Shown here: piece by piece, positions 1-5,602 of the stretch
Layout: each line of letters starts with the position of its first letter
How positions within the stretch are numbered: position 1 is the stretch's first letter
DNA from: JBGOUV01 sp041477815
Lineage (GTDB): Bacteria; Acidobacteriota; Terriglobia; Bryobacterales; JACQDG01
Direction: 5' to 3'
Assembly: GCA_041477815.1 (NCBI GenBank)
Contig: JBGOUV010000395.1
Location: 1 to 6,278, forward strand
DNA length: 6,278 bases
Program-made: the position numbers and the translations under genes
Notes under the pieces: generated by a model
The model's database searches: none
Told to the model about the DNA's origin: nothing
What the model saw: only the letters and a program-made list of their open reading frames with translations

Positions 1-174
1 CCGGAAATCCCGGGCGGGCAGGTCGAAAGGGTCGGCGATGGGCTGGGCCACTCCGTCGATCATTACCTGGCCACCCAAGCGAAGAATCCAGAGGGCGATC
101 TGGCGCTCCTCGGCGGGGGTGATCTGCGCCGCCAACCCGCTGGCCAGAGTGCAGAGGAGAAGCAGTTTGCGCAT
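1..174 (-). CDS. Exported protein, N-terminal 58 residues only (possibly a leucine-rich-repeat protein)
   Basis: An open frame reads leftward from an ATG at 174 and is still open at the window edge, so only the first 58 residues are visible. It starts MRKLLLLCTLASGLAAQ, a compact signal peptide (two basic residues, a hydrophobic core, cleavage near A-A-Q), so the product is exported. The mature part begins ITPAEERQIALWILRLGG and continues with an IDG..QPI.D...LPARDF stretch. From memory this resembles the entry segment of secreted leucine-rich-repeat proteins of acidobacteria and planctomycetes, where a W-x-L-x-x-G-G strand and an LPxxDF motif precede the first repeats. No complete repeat is visible, so that family call is tentative. 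A TATAAT box at 192-197 supports the start; no good Shine-Dalgarno sequence is seen. The frame is too short and too truncated to be found by a simple ORF-length cutoff, but the signal peptide makes it convincing. Confidence 0.68.
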   Translation of the reverse strand, partial: MRKLLLLCTLASGLAAQITPAEERQIALWILRLGGQVMIDGVAQPIADPFDLPARDFR

Positions 175-191
175 AGGGCCCGTGGAGGGGC

Positions 192-197
192 ATTATA
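192..197 (-). promoter_or_regulatory. -10 box (TATAAT) for the leftward exported-protein gene
   Basis: The minus strand carries a perfect TATAAT, 17 nt before the ATG at 174. Transcription would begin near 185, leaving a leader of only about 10 nt and no clear ribosome binding site. No convincing -35 is present; the best partial match (GTGAAG, three of six) is at 214-219. The box lies just past the stop codon of the orphan peptidase tail, so the downstream gene appears to have its own promoter. Confidence 0.45.
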
Positions 198-210
198 CCG
201 CTATCAGGTC

Positions 211-279
211 TCACTTCACCGGACCCCAGTAGCGGTCCAGCCAATTGAGGGTCCCCTTGATCAGCGCGGCTTCTACCCT
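211..279 (-). pseudogene. Orphan C-terminal tail, probably an S9-type peptidase or alpha/beta-hydrolase remnant
   Basis: On the minus strand, 22 codons ending in TGA (211-213) read RVEAALIKG followed by TLNWLDRYWGPVK. The codon choice looks like real coding sequence. Known of the family: prolyl-oligopeptidase-like S9 peptidases and related alpha/beta-hydrolases often end in a helix of the form ..LxWxDRYLGPV.. close to the stop. The match is to this tail only. The frame stays open back to about 411, but that stretch lies opposite the 152-aa plus-strand gene and shows no hydrolase motif that I recognise (no G-x-S-x-G). I infer that the body of the gene was lost, with the breakpoint between about 275 and 296 where the divergent gene starts. 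Alternatives are a chance ORF or a very small real gene starting at the minus-strand ATG at 295. Confidence 0.38.
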
Positions 280-280
280 G

Positions 281-289
281 TGATAGCAT
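281..289 (+). promoter_or_regulatory. Extended -10 box for the 152-aa secreted-protein gene
   Basis: TGATAGCAT fits an extended -10 (TG-N-TAGCAT; four of six core matches, with both TG bases present). It ends 6 nt before the ATG at 296. Transcription would normally start about 7 nt after the box, at or next to the A of the ATG, so the mRNA would be leaderless or nearly so. That fits the absence of any purine-rich Shine-Dalgarno sequence before 296. A TTGATC at 257-262 is too far away (21-nt spacing) to be a standard -35. Confidence 0.35.
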
Positions 290-295
290 ACCGTC

Positions 296-754
296 ATGAG
301 GAATGCGATTGTCTTTCTGACACTCAGCCTCGGCCTGGCGAGCGGGCAAGCCAGGACGCCCCAGGAACGCCAGGAAATCCTCGATTACAACCTCACCTTG
401 CCGCGTGCCAATCAGCTCATAACGGCGATGGAGGCCATGACCAAGTACGTGGTGTCGCTGCCGGACTGGCAGACACGCATGGCCGGGGCGATGAAGAAGA
501 CCCGGTCCGAACAGCGTGCGGACCTGGAAAAGGACCCCAAAGGTATGGCCATCCTCAAGCAGAACGGCCTGACCGCGCAGGAGTATATGGTGGGTGTCCC
601 AGCTCTGCGGGCGGCCATTTGGCTGGCGTCCGGGCGGACGGGTAACCCTAACCTGGTTGCCTCCCCGGCAAATCTGGCGTTCGCCAAGGCGAATCTGGCG
701 GAGCTCAAGCCCAAGCTCGACGCCGCCGACGGGCTCCCGGCCGCGCGGAAATAG
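296..754 (+). CDS. Small secreted protein of unknown function (152 aa)
   Basis: The product starts with a signal peptide (residues 1-19, MRNAIVFLTLSLGLASGQA), so it should be periplasmic or secreted. The mature part is about 133 residues, has no cysteine and no further membrane segment, and looks mainly helical. It begins with Y-N-L-T-L-P-R-A-N-Q (about residues 31-40), has a middle GLTAQEYMVGVPALRAA (about 90-106) and ends with SPANLAFAKANLAELKPKLDA. I recall uncharacterised secreted acidobacterial and gemmatimonadete proteins with a similar plan: a Y-x-L-T start, a G-L-T-x-x-E-Y/F helix, then N-P-A-N-x-x-F and E-L. No function is known to me and none is inferred. The ATG at 296 is chosen because it gives the complete signal peptide. 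The gene stands alone, divergent from the left-hand material and 99 bp upstream of the receptor, which has its own promoter signals. The overlapping 121-aa frame at 280-645 lacks any protein-like character. Confidence 0.8.
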   Translation: MRNAIVFLTLSLGLASGQARTPQERQEILDYNLTLPRANQLITAMEAMTKYVVSLPDWQTRMAGAMKKTRSEQRADLEKDPKGMAILKQNGLTAQEYMVGVPALRAAIWLASGRTGNPNLVASPANLAFAKANLAELKPKLDAADGLPAARK

Positions 755-770
755 CTCACACCCCGAACCC

Positions 771-803
771 TTGACAAGAAGGGCCCAAACGTGATGTCAT
801 AAT
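771..803 (+). promoter_or_regulatory. Promoter of the TonB-dependent receptor gene
   Basis: An exact TTGACA lies at 771-776. An extended -10, TGT followed by CATAAT (five of six core matches), lies at 795-803. The 21-nt gap between them is too long for an ordinary sigma-70 promoter. Either the extended -10 works without the -35, or the weaker TGTCAT at 795-800 is used with an 18-nt spacer. The start point would be near 807-810, giving a leader of about 45 nt. The -10 sits within the loop of an imperfect dyad, described separately. Confidence 0.45.
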
Positions 804-819
804 GACGTTTTCTGGGTCC
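781..819. repeat. Imperfect inverted repeat around the receptor -10 box (possible operator)
   Basis: The outer arms gggccca (781-787) and tgggtcc (813-819) pair at six positions plus one G-T. The inner arms aacgt (788-792) and acgtt (805-809) pair exactly. The right arm has a three-base bulge (810-812) and the centre is 12 bases (793-804). The centre holds a smaller exact palindrome, GTCAT-A-ATGAC (796-806). The predicted transcription start lies inside the right arm, so the structure would not form in the receptor mRNA. A DNA-binding site or a weak terminator for the upstream gene fits better, although no T-run follows. Confidence 0.3.
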
Positions 820-838
820 AACAGGCCAGCCGCTTCGT

Positions 839-846
839 AAGGGGGT
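839..846 (+). promoter_or_regulatory. Ribosome binding site of the receptor gene
   Basis: AAGGGGGT differs from the ideal AAGGAGGT at one base and stands 7 nt before the ATG at 854. It fixes the start of the 1141-aa receptor and agrees with the signal peptide that begins there. Confidence 0.65.
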
Positions 847-853
847 AGGGATT

Positions 854-3800
854 ATGCGGTCCAGCTTTAGCGTTAAAGGGAGCATCCTTTGTCTAGCCGT
901 TCTGGGCGCCTCGCTCGCGCCGGCGCAGGATACGCGCGGCAAGTTGCAGGGACGGGTGAATGACTCGTCGGGCGCCGTGGTCGCCGGGGCCACCGTTACT
1001 CTCCGCAACGACAATACGGGCGTGCAGGCCCAGCAGCAGACCGCTGCGACCGGCCTGTATCTGTTCGACTTCGTCCAGCCGGGCGATTACACCGTGACCG
1101 TGGAGCTGACCGGCTTCAAGCAGTTCGTCCAGCGCAACGTGCTGGTGCAGGCCCGCGGCGACGTGACGGTGAACGCGGTGCTCGACGTCGGCAACGTGCG
1201 CGAAACGGTGACTGTGGAGGCCTCGCCGGTGGCGGTGCAGTTCAACACCTCGACCATGGCCGTCACCCTCGACACCAAGATGGCCAACCGGCTCCCGGTG
1301 GTCAACCGCAATCCCTTCCTGCTGGTGGCGATGAACCCTGCGGTGGTGATCCGCTCGACAACCGAGCAGAGCCCCTACCACCACTGGGCGGCCAGCCAGT
1401 TCGACGTCGGCGGCAACACCAACACCAAGAACGACATCATTCTGGACGGCGCGCCGTCGATGACCACCCAGAAATCCAGCTACACGCCGGCCATGGACGC
1501 CGTGCAGGAGGTCAACCTCCAGCAAAACGCGATCGACGCCGAGTTCGGCCACTCCGCCGGTGGCATTATTAGTATGCAGATGAAGTCGGGGACCAACGAG
1601 TTCCACGGCACGGCCTACTACCTGGGCCGCAATCCGGCCTTCAACGCCCTGGCCGACCGCATTACCCGCGGCAAGAACCTCACCCGCCAGAACGTCTGGG
1701 GCGTCACCCAGGGCAATCCCATCAAGCGCAACAAGCTGTTCAGCTTCTTCTCCTATGAAGGGTGGCGAACGATCGGGCCCCTGAGCGTCCTCAACACCAT
1801 GCCCACCGACCTGGAGCGCAGCGGCGATTTCTCCCAGTCACGCAACACGCAAGGGGCCCTGCGCACGATCTACGATCCCTTCACCACCCAGACCAGCGGC
1901 AGCACCGTCACGCGCACGCCGTTTGTGAACAACGCCATCCCGGCCAGCCGTTTTGATCCTACTTCCAAGACCATGCTGGGCGACATCTGGAAACCGAACG
2001 CGCCGGGCACGGGTCCCACGGGCGTCAACAACTTCCTGATCGGCTACGCCAACCGCTTCCGCTACTGGAACCTCTCCGAGCGCATGGACTGGAACGCCAG
2101 CGACAAGTGGAAGATCTTCGGCCGCTACAACCAGTTCCGCACCTTCACCAAGTGGGACGACTTCACCGGCGGCGCCCCTGCCCAGCCGGTGGACGGCTCC
2201 AAGCGCCACTCCCTCAGCTTCTCCGGCGACGCCGTCTACACCATGAACGCCACTACCGTGCTGAACTTCCGCTTCGCCTACAACGCCATTATCGACTCCT
2301 TCGGAGACCCGGGAGCTACGCTCAAGCCGAATGACCTGGAGAAGTTCTGGCCGGGCAATCCCTGGTACAAGCAGTACCTCGCCGACCTGCCGGACATCTA
2401 CTATCCGGGCGTCACCGTCCGCGCCGCTTCCACTACCACGCTGGGCAAGACCGGCTACTGGTACCAGGAGCCCGACTCCTGGAATATCGAGTCGAAGATG
2501 TCGAAGAACGTCGGCCGCCACTACTTCAAGTACGGCGGCGAGTACCGCAAGGAGAAGGTGAACGCCGCCCGCCCCCGGCCCATGAGCTTGGACTTCCGGC
2601 CCGACCTCACCTCCAACACCTATCTGAACCCGAACACAGCCCTGAGCGGCGACGCCTGGGCGTCGTTCCTGCTGGGAGTCCTCGACCAGAACTCCACGAT
2701 CTCGTCCATCCCCATCCAGCGCCCGCGCGTGGACTTTGTCGGCTTCTTCGGCCAGGACGACTTCAAGCTCACCCAGAACCTGACCCTGAACATCGGCCTG
2801 CGCTACGAGTACTTCACCGCCATGCGCGATACCGAAGACCGGCTGTCGCGCTATCTGGATCTAAACAACCCCATCGCCGAACTGCAATCCCTGCAACTCC
2901 CCTCCCAGGCGACGGCGCTGCGCAACGCGTCGCCCCTGCTCAGCGGCGCCTGGATCTTCACCGACAGCGATCACCGCTACTCCTGGAACGCGCCGAAAGC
3001 CCTGCTCATGCCGCGCGCCGGCTTGGCCTGGCGTCTCAACAACAACTCCGCCGTGCGCATCGGCTGGGGACGCTTCATCGTGCCGGGCACCCTCAGCGAC
3101 GGGTTGGACATCCTGGGCAGCGTCTTTTATCCGGGCTTTGACGCCACCAGCACCACCCTTGCCCCCTTGCAGGGAGTGCCGCAGCAGCGGCTCTCCAATC
3201 CCTTCCCCGGCGGACTGGTGCCGGTTACCGGCAAGACCTACGGCCGGTACACGAACCTGGGTACCGCCGCCAACTGGTATCAGCAGAACTTCAAGCCGGC
3301 GGTCAACGACCGCTTCAGCTTCAGCGTCCAGCGGCAGCTGCCCGGCCGCGTCCTGGCCGACGTAACCTTCTTCATGAACGTGGGTCACAACCTGCCCTAT
3401 ACGTACAACTTGAATCAGGTCGACCCGCGGATCGGATACCGGGTGGGCAACACGGTCAACACCACCGTGCCGAACCCGTTCTTCAACCTGCTGCCCGCCA
3501 CGCAGATGCCCGGGCAGTTGCGCACCCAGTCGACCGTCGCCGTGCGGGAGCTGTTGCGGCCCTATCCGCAGTACAATGATTTGAACGAGAGGCTTATCGG
3601 AGGGATCGACAGCCGCTACAAGGCGCTGCAGATGCGGTTTCAGCGGCCGTTCGTGAACGGGTTCAATTTCGTGGTGGGCTACAACTACAACCGCGAGAGC
3701 AACCAGGAGTTCTACGACGAGCAGGACAACTTCACCCGTACGTTCACCTTCCAGCCAGCCCGCAACGCGCGCCACCGCATTACCGCCGCGTCTGTCTACG

Positions 3801-4279
3801 AGCTGCCGTTCGGGAAGGGCCGCAAGTACATGTCCAATACGAATCGCCTGGCGGACGCCGTACTGGGAGGATGGTCTACCACGTTCCTGTTCACGTACAA
3901 CAGCGGGCTCTACCTCCGGTTCGGCGGCGCCCTGGTCGACGGCGATCCGGGTGTCAGCGAACCGACCAGCCAGCAATGGTTCGATACCACGAAGTTCAAG
4001 GTGCTGCCCTCCTTCACCCGCCGCGCGAACCCGCTCCAGTACGACAGTGTTAAGGGGCCCCGGTTCGTCAACGCCGACGCCACGCTGGCCAAGGAGTTCC
4101 CGGTCATCGGCGAGCGGCTGAAATTCGAGCTGCGGGGCGAGGCCTACAATCTCCTGAACGCGTTCACCGGGGCCGATCCGGACGTGAGCGTGACCTCGGC
4201 CACTTTCGGCAAGATCACGACGCAACGGGCCGGCGTGTACGGCCGCCAGGTCCAATTCAGCGGACGATTCATCTGGTAG
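854..4279 (+). CDS. Oar-like TonB-dependent outer-membrane receptor with carboxypeptidase-regulatory domain (1141 aa)
   Basis: This is an energy-coupled outer-membrane transporter or receptor; its substrate cannot be read from the sequence. A signal peptide covers residues 1 to about 25, cleaved near APAQ. A CarboxypepD_reg-like beta-sandwich follows at about 28-112 (GRVNDSSGAVVAGATVTL, then GLYLFDFVQPGDYTVTV). Next comes ETVTVEA at 117-123, which resembles a TonB box. The plug domain is at about 140-248, with LPVVNRNPF, NDIILDGAPS and the region DAEFGHSAGGIISMQMKSGT. The beta-barrel takes up the rest and has the usual acidobacterial signatures SRYKALQMRFQRPF (about 920) and YELPFGKGRKY (about 981-991). 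The last residue is Trp (FSGRFIW), the terminal aromatic expected for barrel assembly. The length is normal for this large acidobacterial paralogue group, which often handles glycans, peptides or metal chelates. The gene ends in tandem TAG TAG codons and overlaps the cytochrome frame, so the two are probably coupled. No frameshift or missing domain is seen. Confidence 0.95.
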   Translation: MRSSFSVKGSILCLAVLGASLAPAQDTRGKLQGRVNDSSGAVVAGATVTLRNDNTGVQAQQQTAATGLYLFDFVQPGDYTVTVELTGFKQFVQRNVLVQARGDVTVNAVLDVGNVRETVTVEASPVAVQFNTSTMAVTLDTKMANRLPVVNRNPFLLVAMNPAVVIRSTTEQSPYHHWAASQFDVGGNTNTKNDIILDGAPSMTTQKSSYTPAMDAVQEVNLQQNAIDAEFGHSAGGIISMQMKSGTNEFHGTAYYLGRNPAFNALADRITRGKNLTRQNVWGVTQGNPIKRNKLFSFFSYEGWRTIGPLSVLNTMPTDLERSGDFSQSRNTQGALRTIYDPFTTQTSGSTVTRTPFVNNAIPASRFDPTSKTMLGDIWKPNAPGTGPTGVNNFLIGYANRFRYWNLSERMDWNASDKWKIFGRYNQFRTFTKWDDFTGGAPAQPVDGSKRHSLSFSGDAVYTMNATTVLNFRFAYNAIIDSFGDPGATLKPNDLEKFWPGNPWYKQYLADLPDIYYPGVTVRAASTTTLGKTGYWYQEPDSWNIESKMSKNVGRHYFKYGGEYRKEKVNAARPRPMSLDFRPDLTSNTYLNPNTALSGDAWASFLLGVLDQNSTISSIPIQRPRVDFVGFFGQDDFKLTQNLTLNIGLRYEYFTAMRDTEDRLSRYLDLNNPIAELQSLQLPSQATALRNASPLLSGAWIFTDSDHRYSWNAPKALLMPRAGLAWRLNNNSAVRIGWGRFIVPGTLSDGLDILGSVFYPGFDATSTTLAPLQGVPQQRLSNPFPGGLVPVTGKTYGRYTNLGTAANWYQQNFKPAVNDRFSFSVQRQLPGRVLADVTFFMNVGHNLPYTYNLNQVDPRIGYRVGNTVNTTVPNPFFNLLPATQMPGQLRTQSTVAVRELLRPYPQYNDLNERLIGGIDSRYKALQMRFQRPFVNGFNFVVGYNYNRESNQEFYDEQDNFTRTFTFQPARNARHRITAASVYELPFGKGRKYMSNTNRLADAVLGGWSTTFLFTYNSGLYLRFGGALVDGDPGVSEPTSQQWFDTTKFKVLPSFTRRANPLQYDSVKGPRFVNADATLAKEFPVIGERLKFELRGEAYNLLNAFTGADPDVSVTSATFGKITTQRAGVYGRQVQFSGRFIW

Positions 4280-5154
4280 TAGCCGTTTTTCTGCTTCTGC
4301 TGCTGGCCCGCGCGGCGGCGGGCCAGTACGCCGGCAGCGAGGCGTGCCGCCGCTGCCATCCGCAGCAGTCCGCGGCGCACGCCCGGACGGGACACGCCCG
4401 GTCCTTATCTTCCGCCCCCCCGGGCAGTCCGGGCGAGTGGGCCTTCGGGGCGGGCACGCAGGCCATCACCTACGTCAGCCGCATAGACGAGGACTACTAC
4501 CTGGAGCATGGCTTAAGCTGGTACGCCGCCACGAAGTCGCCGGCCCTCACGCCCGGCCATCGCACTCCGGCGGGCGAGCGCTACCGGACCTTCGATCCCG
4601 GCGCGGCGATTCTGCGCTGTTTCCAGTGCCACTCGACCGGCCCGCTGCGTCTCAGCGCCGGATTCCGGATCGAGCCGTCCGAGCCCGGCGTGCAGTGCGA
4701 AGCCTGTCACGGCCCCGGCGGCGACCATGCCGCCTCTCAGAAAGCCATACGCAACCCCAAGCGGCTCCCCGCCCCCGAGATCAATGCACTGTGCGGCGCC
4801 TGCCATCGCAAGCCCGCCGCCGCGGGCGACGACACCGACTGGACGAATCCCTGGAACACCCGCCACCAGCCGCTCTATCTGGCCGAGAGCGCCTGCTTCC
4901 GCCAGAGCAAAGGGAAGCTCTCCTGCCTGACCTGCCACCGCGCGCACACGCCGGCCGACCGGAATGCCGCCGCCTACGACCGCACCTGCTCGGGATGCCA
5001 CGCCCGGCCACGGCATCGGACGGCGGTGACGGGGCGCGCGTGCGTGTCGTGTCACATGCCGGCTGTGGAGCCGCAGGCCCACCTGCGGTTCGCGAATCAC
5101 TGGATCGGGGTGTACGCCGAGGGGAAGCCGCTGCGGCCTACGGCGCGGCCGTGA
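4273..5154 (+). CDS. Periplasmic seven-haem c-type cytochrome (cytochrome c554-like), start codon non-canonical
   Basis: The frame encodes an exported multihaem cytochrome, so a role in electron transfer is expected; donor and acceptor are unknown. A hydrophobic signal peptide, VVAVFLLLLLARAAAGQ, is followed by YAGSEACRRCHPQQSAAH, the typical opening of cytochrome c554-type domains. Seven CxxCH haem sites are visible: CRRCH (4345-4359), CFQCH (4618), CEACH (4696), CGACH (4792), CLTCH (4924), CSGCH (4987) and CVSCH followed by MP (5041). A lone cysteine in SACFRQ (4894) and a late ANHWIGVY also fit the family. No ATG, GTG or TTG exists in frame between the stop at 4051 and GTG 4690. Starting at 4690 would delete the signal peptide and two haems. 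I therefore place the start at CTG 4273 (293 aa; weak AGCGGA 8 nt upstream). ATT at 4267 or 4255 are alternatives. The start overlaps the receptor's end, implying coupled translation. If the start has simply been lost, this is a recent pseudogene. Confidence 0.82.
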   Translation: MVVAVFLLLLLARAAAGQYAGSEACRRCHPQQSAAHARTGHARSLSSAPPGSPGEWAFGAGTQAITYVSRIDEDYYLEHGLSWYAATKSPALTPGHRTPAGERYRTFDPGAAILRCFQCHSTGPLRLSAGFRIEPSEPGVQCEACHGPGGDHAASQKAIRNPKRLPAPEINALCGACHRKPAAAGDDTDWTNPWNTRHQPLYLAESACFRQSKGKLSCLTCHRAHTPADRNAAAYDRTCSGCHARPRHRTAVTGRACVSCHMPAVEPQAHLRFANHWIGVYAEGKPLRPTARP

Positions 5155-5198
5155 GGTACCTGGGGCCCACACGCCGTCCCGCGATAGGGAGGGCAGAC

Positions 5199-5216
5199 TG
5201 CCGCTCTCAAGCGGTT
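5199..5216. terminator. Weak hairpin between the convergent operons, possible terminator
   Basis: CCGCT (5201-5205) and AGCGG (5210-5214) form an exact 5-bp stem with a 4-base loop. An overlapping alternative stem (GGGCA/TGCC, 5192-5202) could compete with it. It lies in the 74-bp gap where the cytochrome gene (plus) and the coiled-coil gene (minus) converge, where a bidirectional terminator would be expected. There is no T-run on either side, so the support is mostly positional. Confidence 0.22.
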
Positions 5217-5228
5217 GCCTCGCGCGTA

Positions 5229-5567
5229 TTAGGATGCAGGAGGCGTGTTCAGCCGTTTCTCAATGTCAGTGACCCGCCGCTCGATGGACCCTAAGCGGTC
5301 CACAACCAGCGCCCCCAGAGTTTCCGTGGCGCTTAGCCGCTTCTGGTTGGAATCGGCGAAGTCGTAGAATGCTTTGAGAAGGCGTGTCTCCGTGTCGCGT
5401 ATCGCCTCAAGAAGCTCGTCCCTAACCGCCTGAAGGCCGCTCTCAAGGTCGTTCTTGACCGCCTGAAGGTCGTTCTTGACCGCCTGAACGTCGTTCTTGA
5501 CCGCCTGAACGTCGTTCTTGACCTCCTGAACGTCGGCTTTGGTGGCAGGTTCGTGGCCGTTGTCCAT
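5229..5567 (-). CDS. Small coiled-coil protein with heptad repeats (112 aa), function unknown
   Basis: This is a soluble, highly charged, almost wholly helical protein with no signal peptide, membrane segment or cysteine. Residues about 13-40 are successive heptads of the form VQAVKND, with V or L spaced 3 and 4 apart, so a dimeric or trimeric coiled coil is strongly predicted. A second helical stretch follows (ELLEAIRDTETRLLKAFYDF, 51-70), and a final coil ends in IERRVTDIEKRLNTPP. I recall uncharacterised acidobacterial proteins with the same TETRLLKAFY segment and a C-terminal IEKRLN..PP, usually with differing N-terminal coils. An assembly or adaptor role is only a guess. The start at 5567 is supported by a strong GGGGAGGA ribosome site. 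The gene lies 35 nt downstream of the TPR gene on the same strand and is probably co-transcribed. Its N-terminal coil is encoded by a 21-bp tandem repeat. Confidence 0.82.
   Translation of the reverse strand: MDNGHEPATKADVQEVKNDVQAVKNDVQAVKNDLQAVKNDLESGLQAVRDELLEAIRDTETRLLKAFYDFADSNQKRLSATETLGALVVDRLGSIERRVTDIEKRLNTPPAS
5448..5531. repeat. 21-bp tandem repeat, four copies, inside the coiled-coil gene
   Basis: Four head-to-tail 21-bp units start at 5448, 5469, 5490 and 5511. On the plus strand each begins gtcgttcttgacc and ends in cctgaag or cctgaac. They differ at only two positions: the final base of copy 1, and one base in the fourth copy (cctcctgaac). More diverged units flank the block on both sides. 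Each unit is exactly seven codons, so changes in copy number keep the frame and lengthen or shorten the coil by one heptad. Confidence 0.9.
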
Positions 5568-5571
5568 TGGG

Positions 5572-5579
5572 TCCTCCCC
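5572..5579 (-). promoter_or_regulatory. Ribosome binding site of the coiled-coil gene
   Basis: GGGGAGGA on the minus strand ends 4 nt before the ATG at 5567 (GGAGG spaced 5 nt). It is a strong match and decides this start over the shorter internal frames. Confidence 0.6.
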
Positions 5580-5602
5580 TTCAAAGAGTGTACCACCGCG
5601 CG

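Noticed and set aside
38..232. A 64-aa plus-strand frame at the left end.
   Set aside because: It lies antisense to a frame with a convincing signal peptide and has no protein-like features of its own.
412..1014. A 200-aa minus-strand frame across the small secreted-protein gene and the receptor promoter.
   Set aside because: It spans the intergenic region and the start of the receptor without any domain; it merely shares the frame of the orphan peptidase tail, from which it is separated by a stop at 412.
893..2521. Minus-strand frames at 893-1606 and 1838-2521 opposite the receptor.
   Set aside because: They are His/Val/Gly-rich antisense shadows of a clearly real receptor gene and contain no family motif.
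2861..4255. A 464-aa open frame on the minus strand opposite the receptor.
   Set aside because: It mirrors the GC-rich codon use of the receptor gene, has low-complexity V/G/R-rich content, no recognisable domain and no ribosome site.
4262..4285. Programmed frameshift or stop readthrough joining receptor and cytochrome.
   Set aside because: There is no slippery heptamer, the receptor has two consecutive TAG codons, and the barrel ends in its proper terminal aromatic. Fusing a signal peptide behind a beta-barrel would make no topological sense.
4344..5294. A 316-aa plus-strand frame over the cytochrome gene.
   Set aside because: It is Arg/Pro-rich, typical of an out-of-frame read of GC-rich sequence. 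The frame with seven CxxCH motifs is the real one.
5448..5531. The short tandem repeats as a CRISPR array.
   Set aside because: The 21-bp units are contiguous with no spacers and encode heptads in a normal reading frame.
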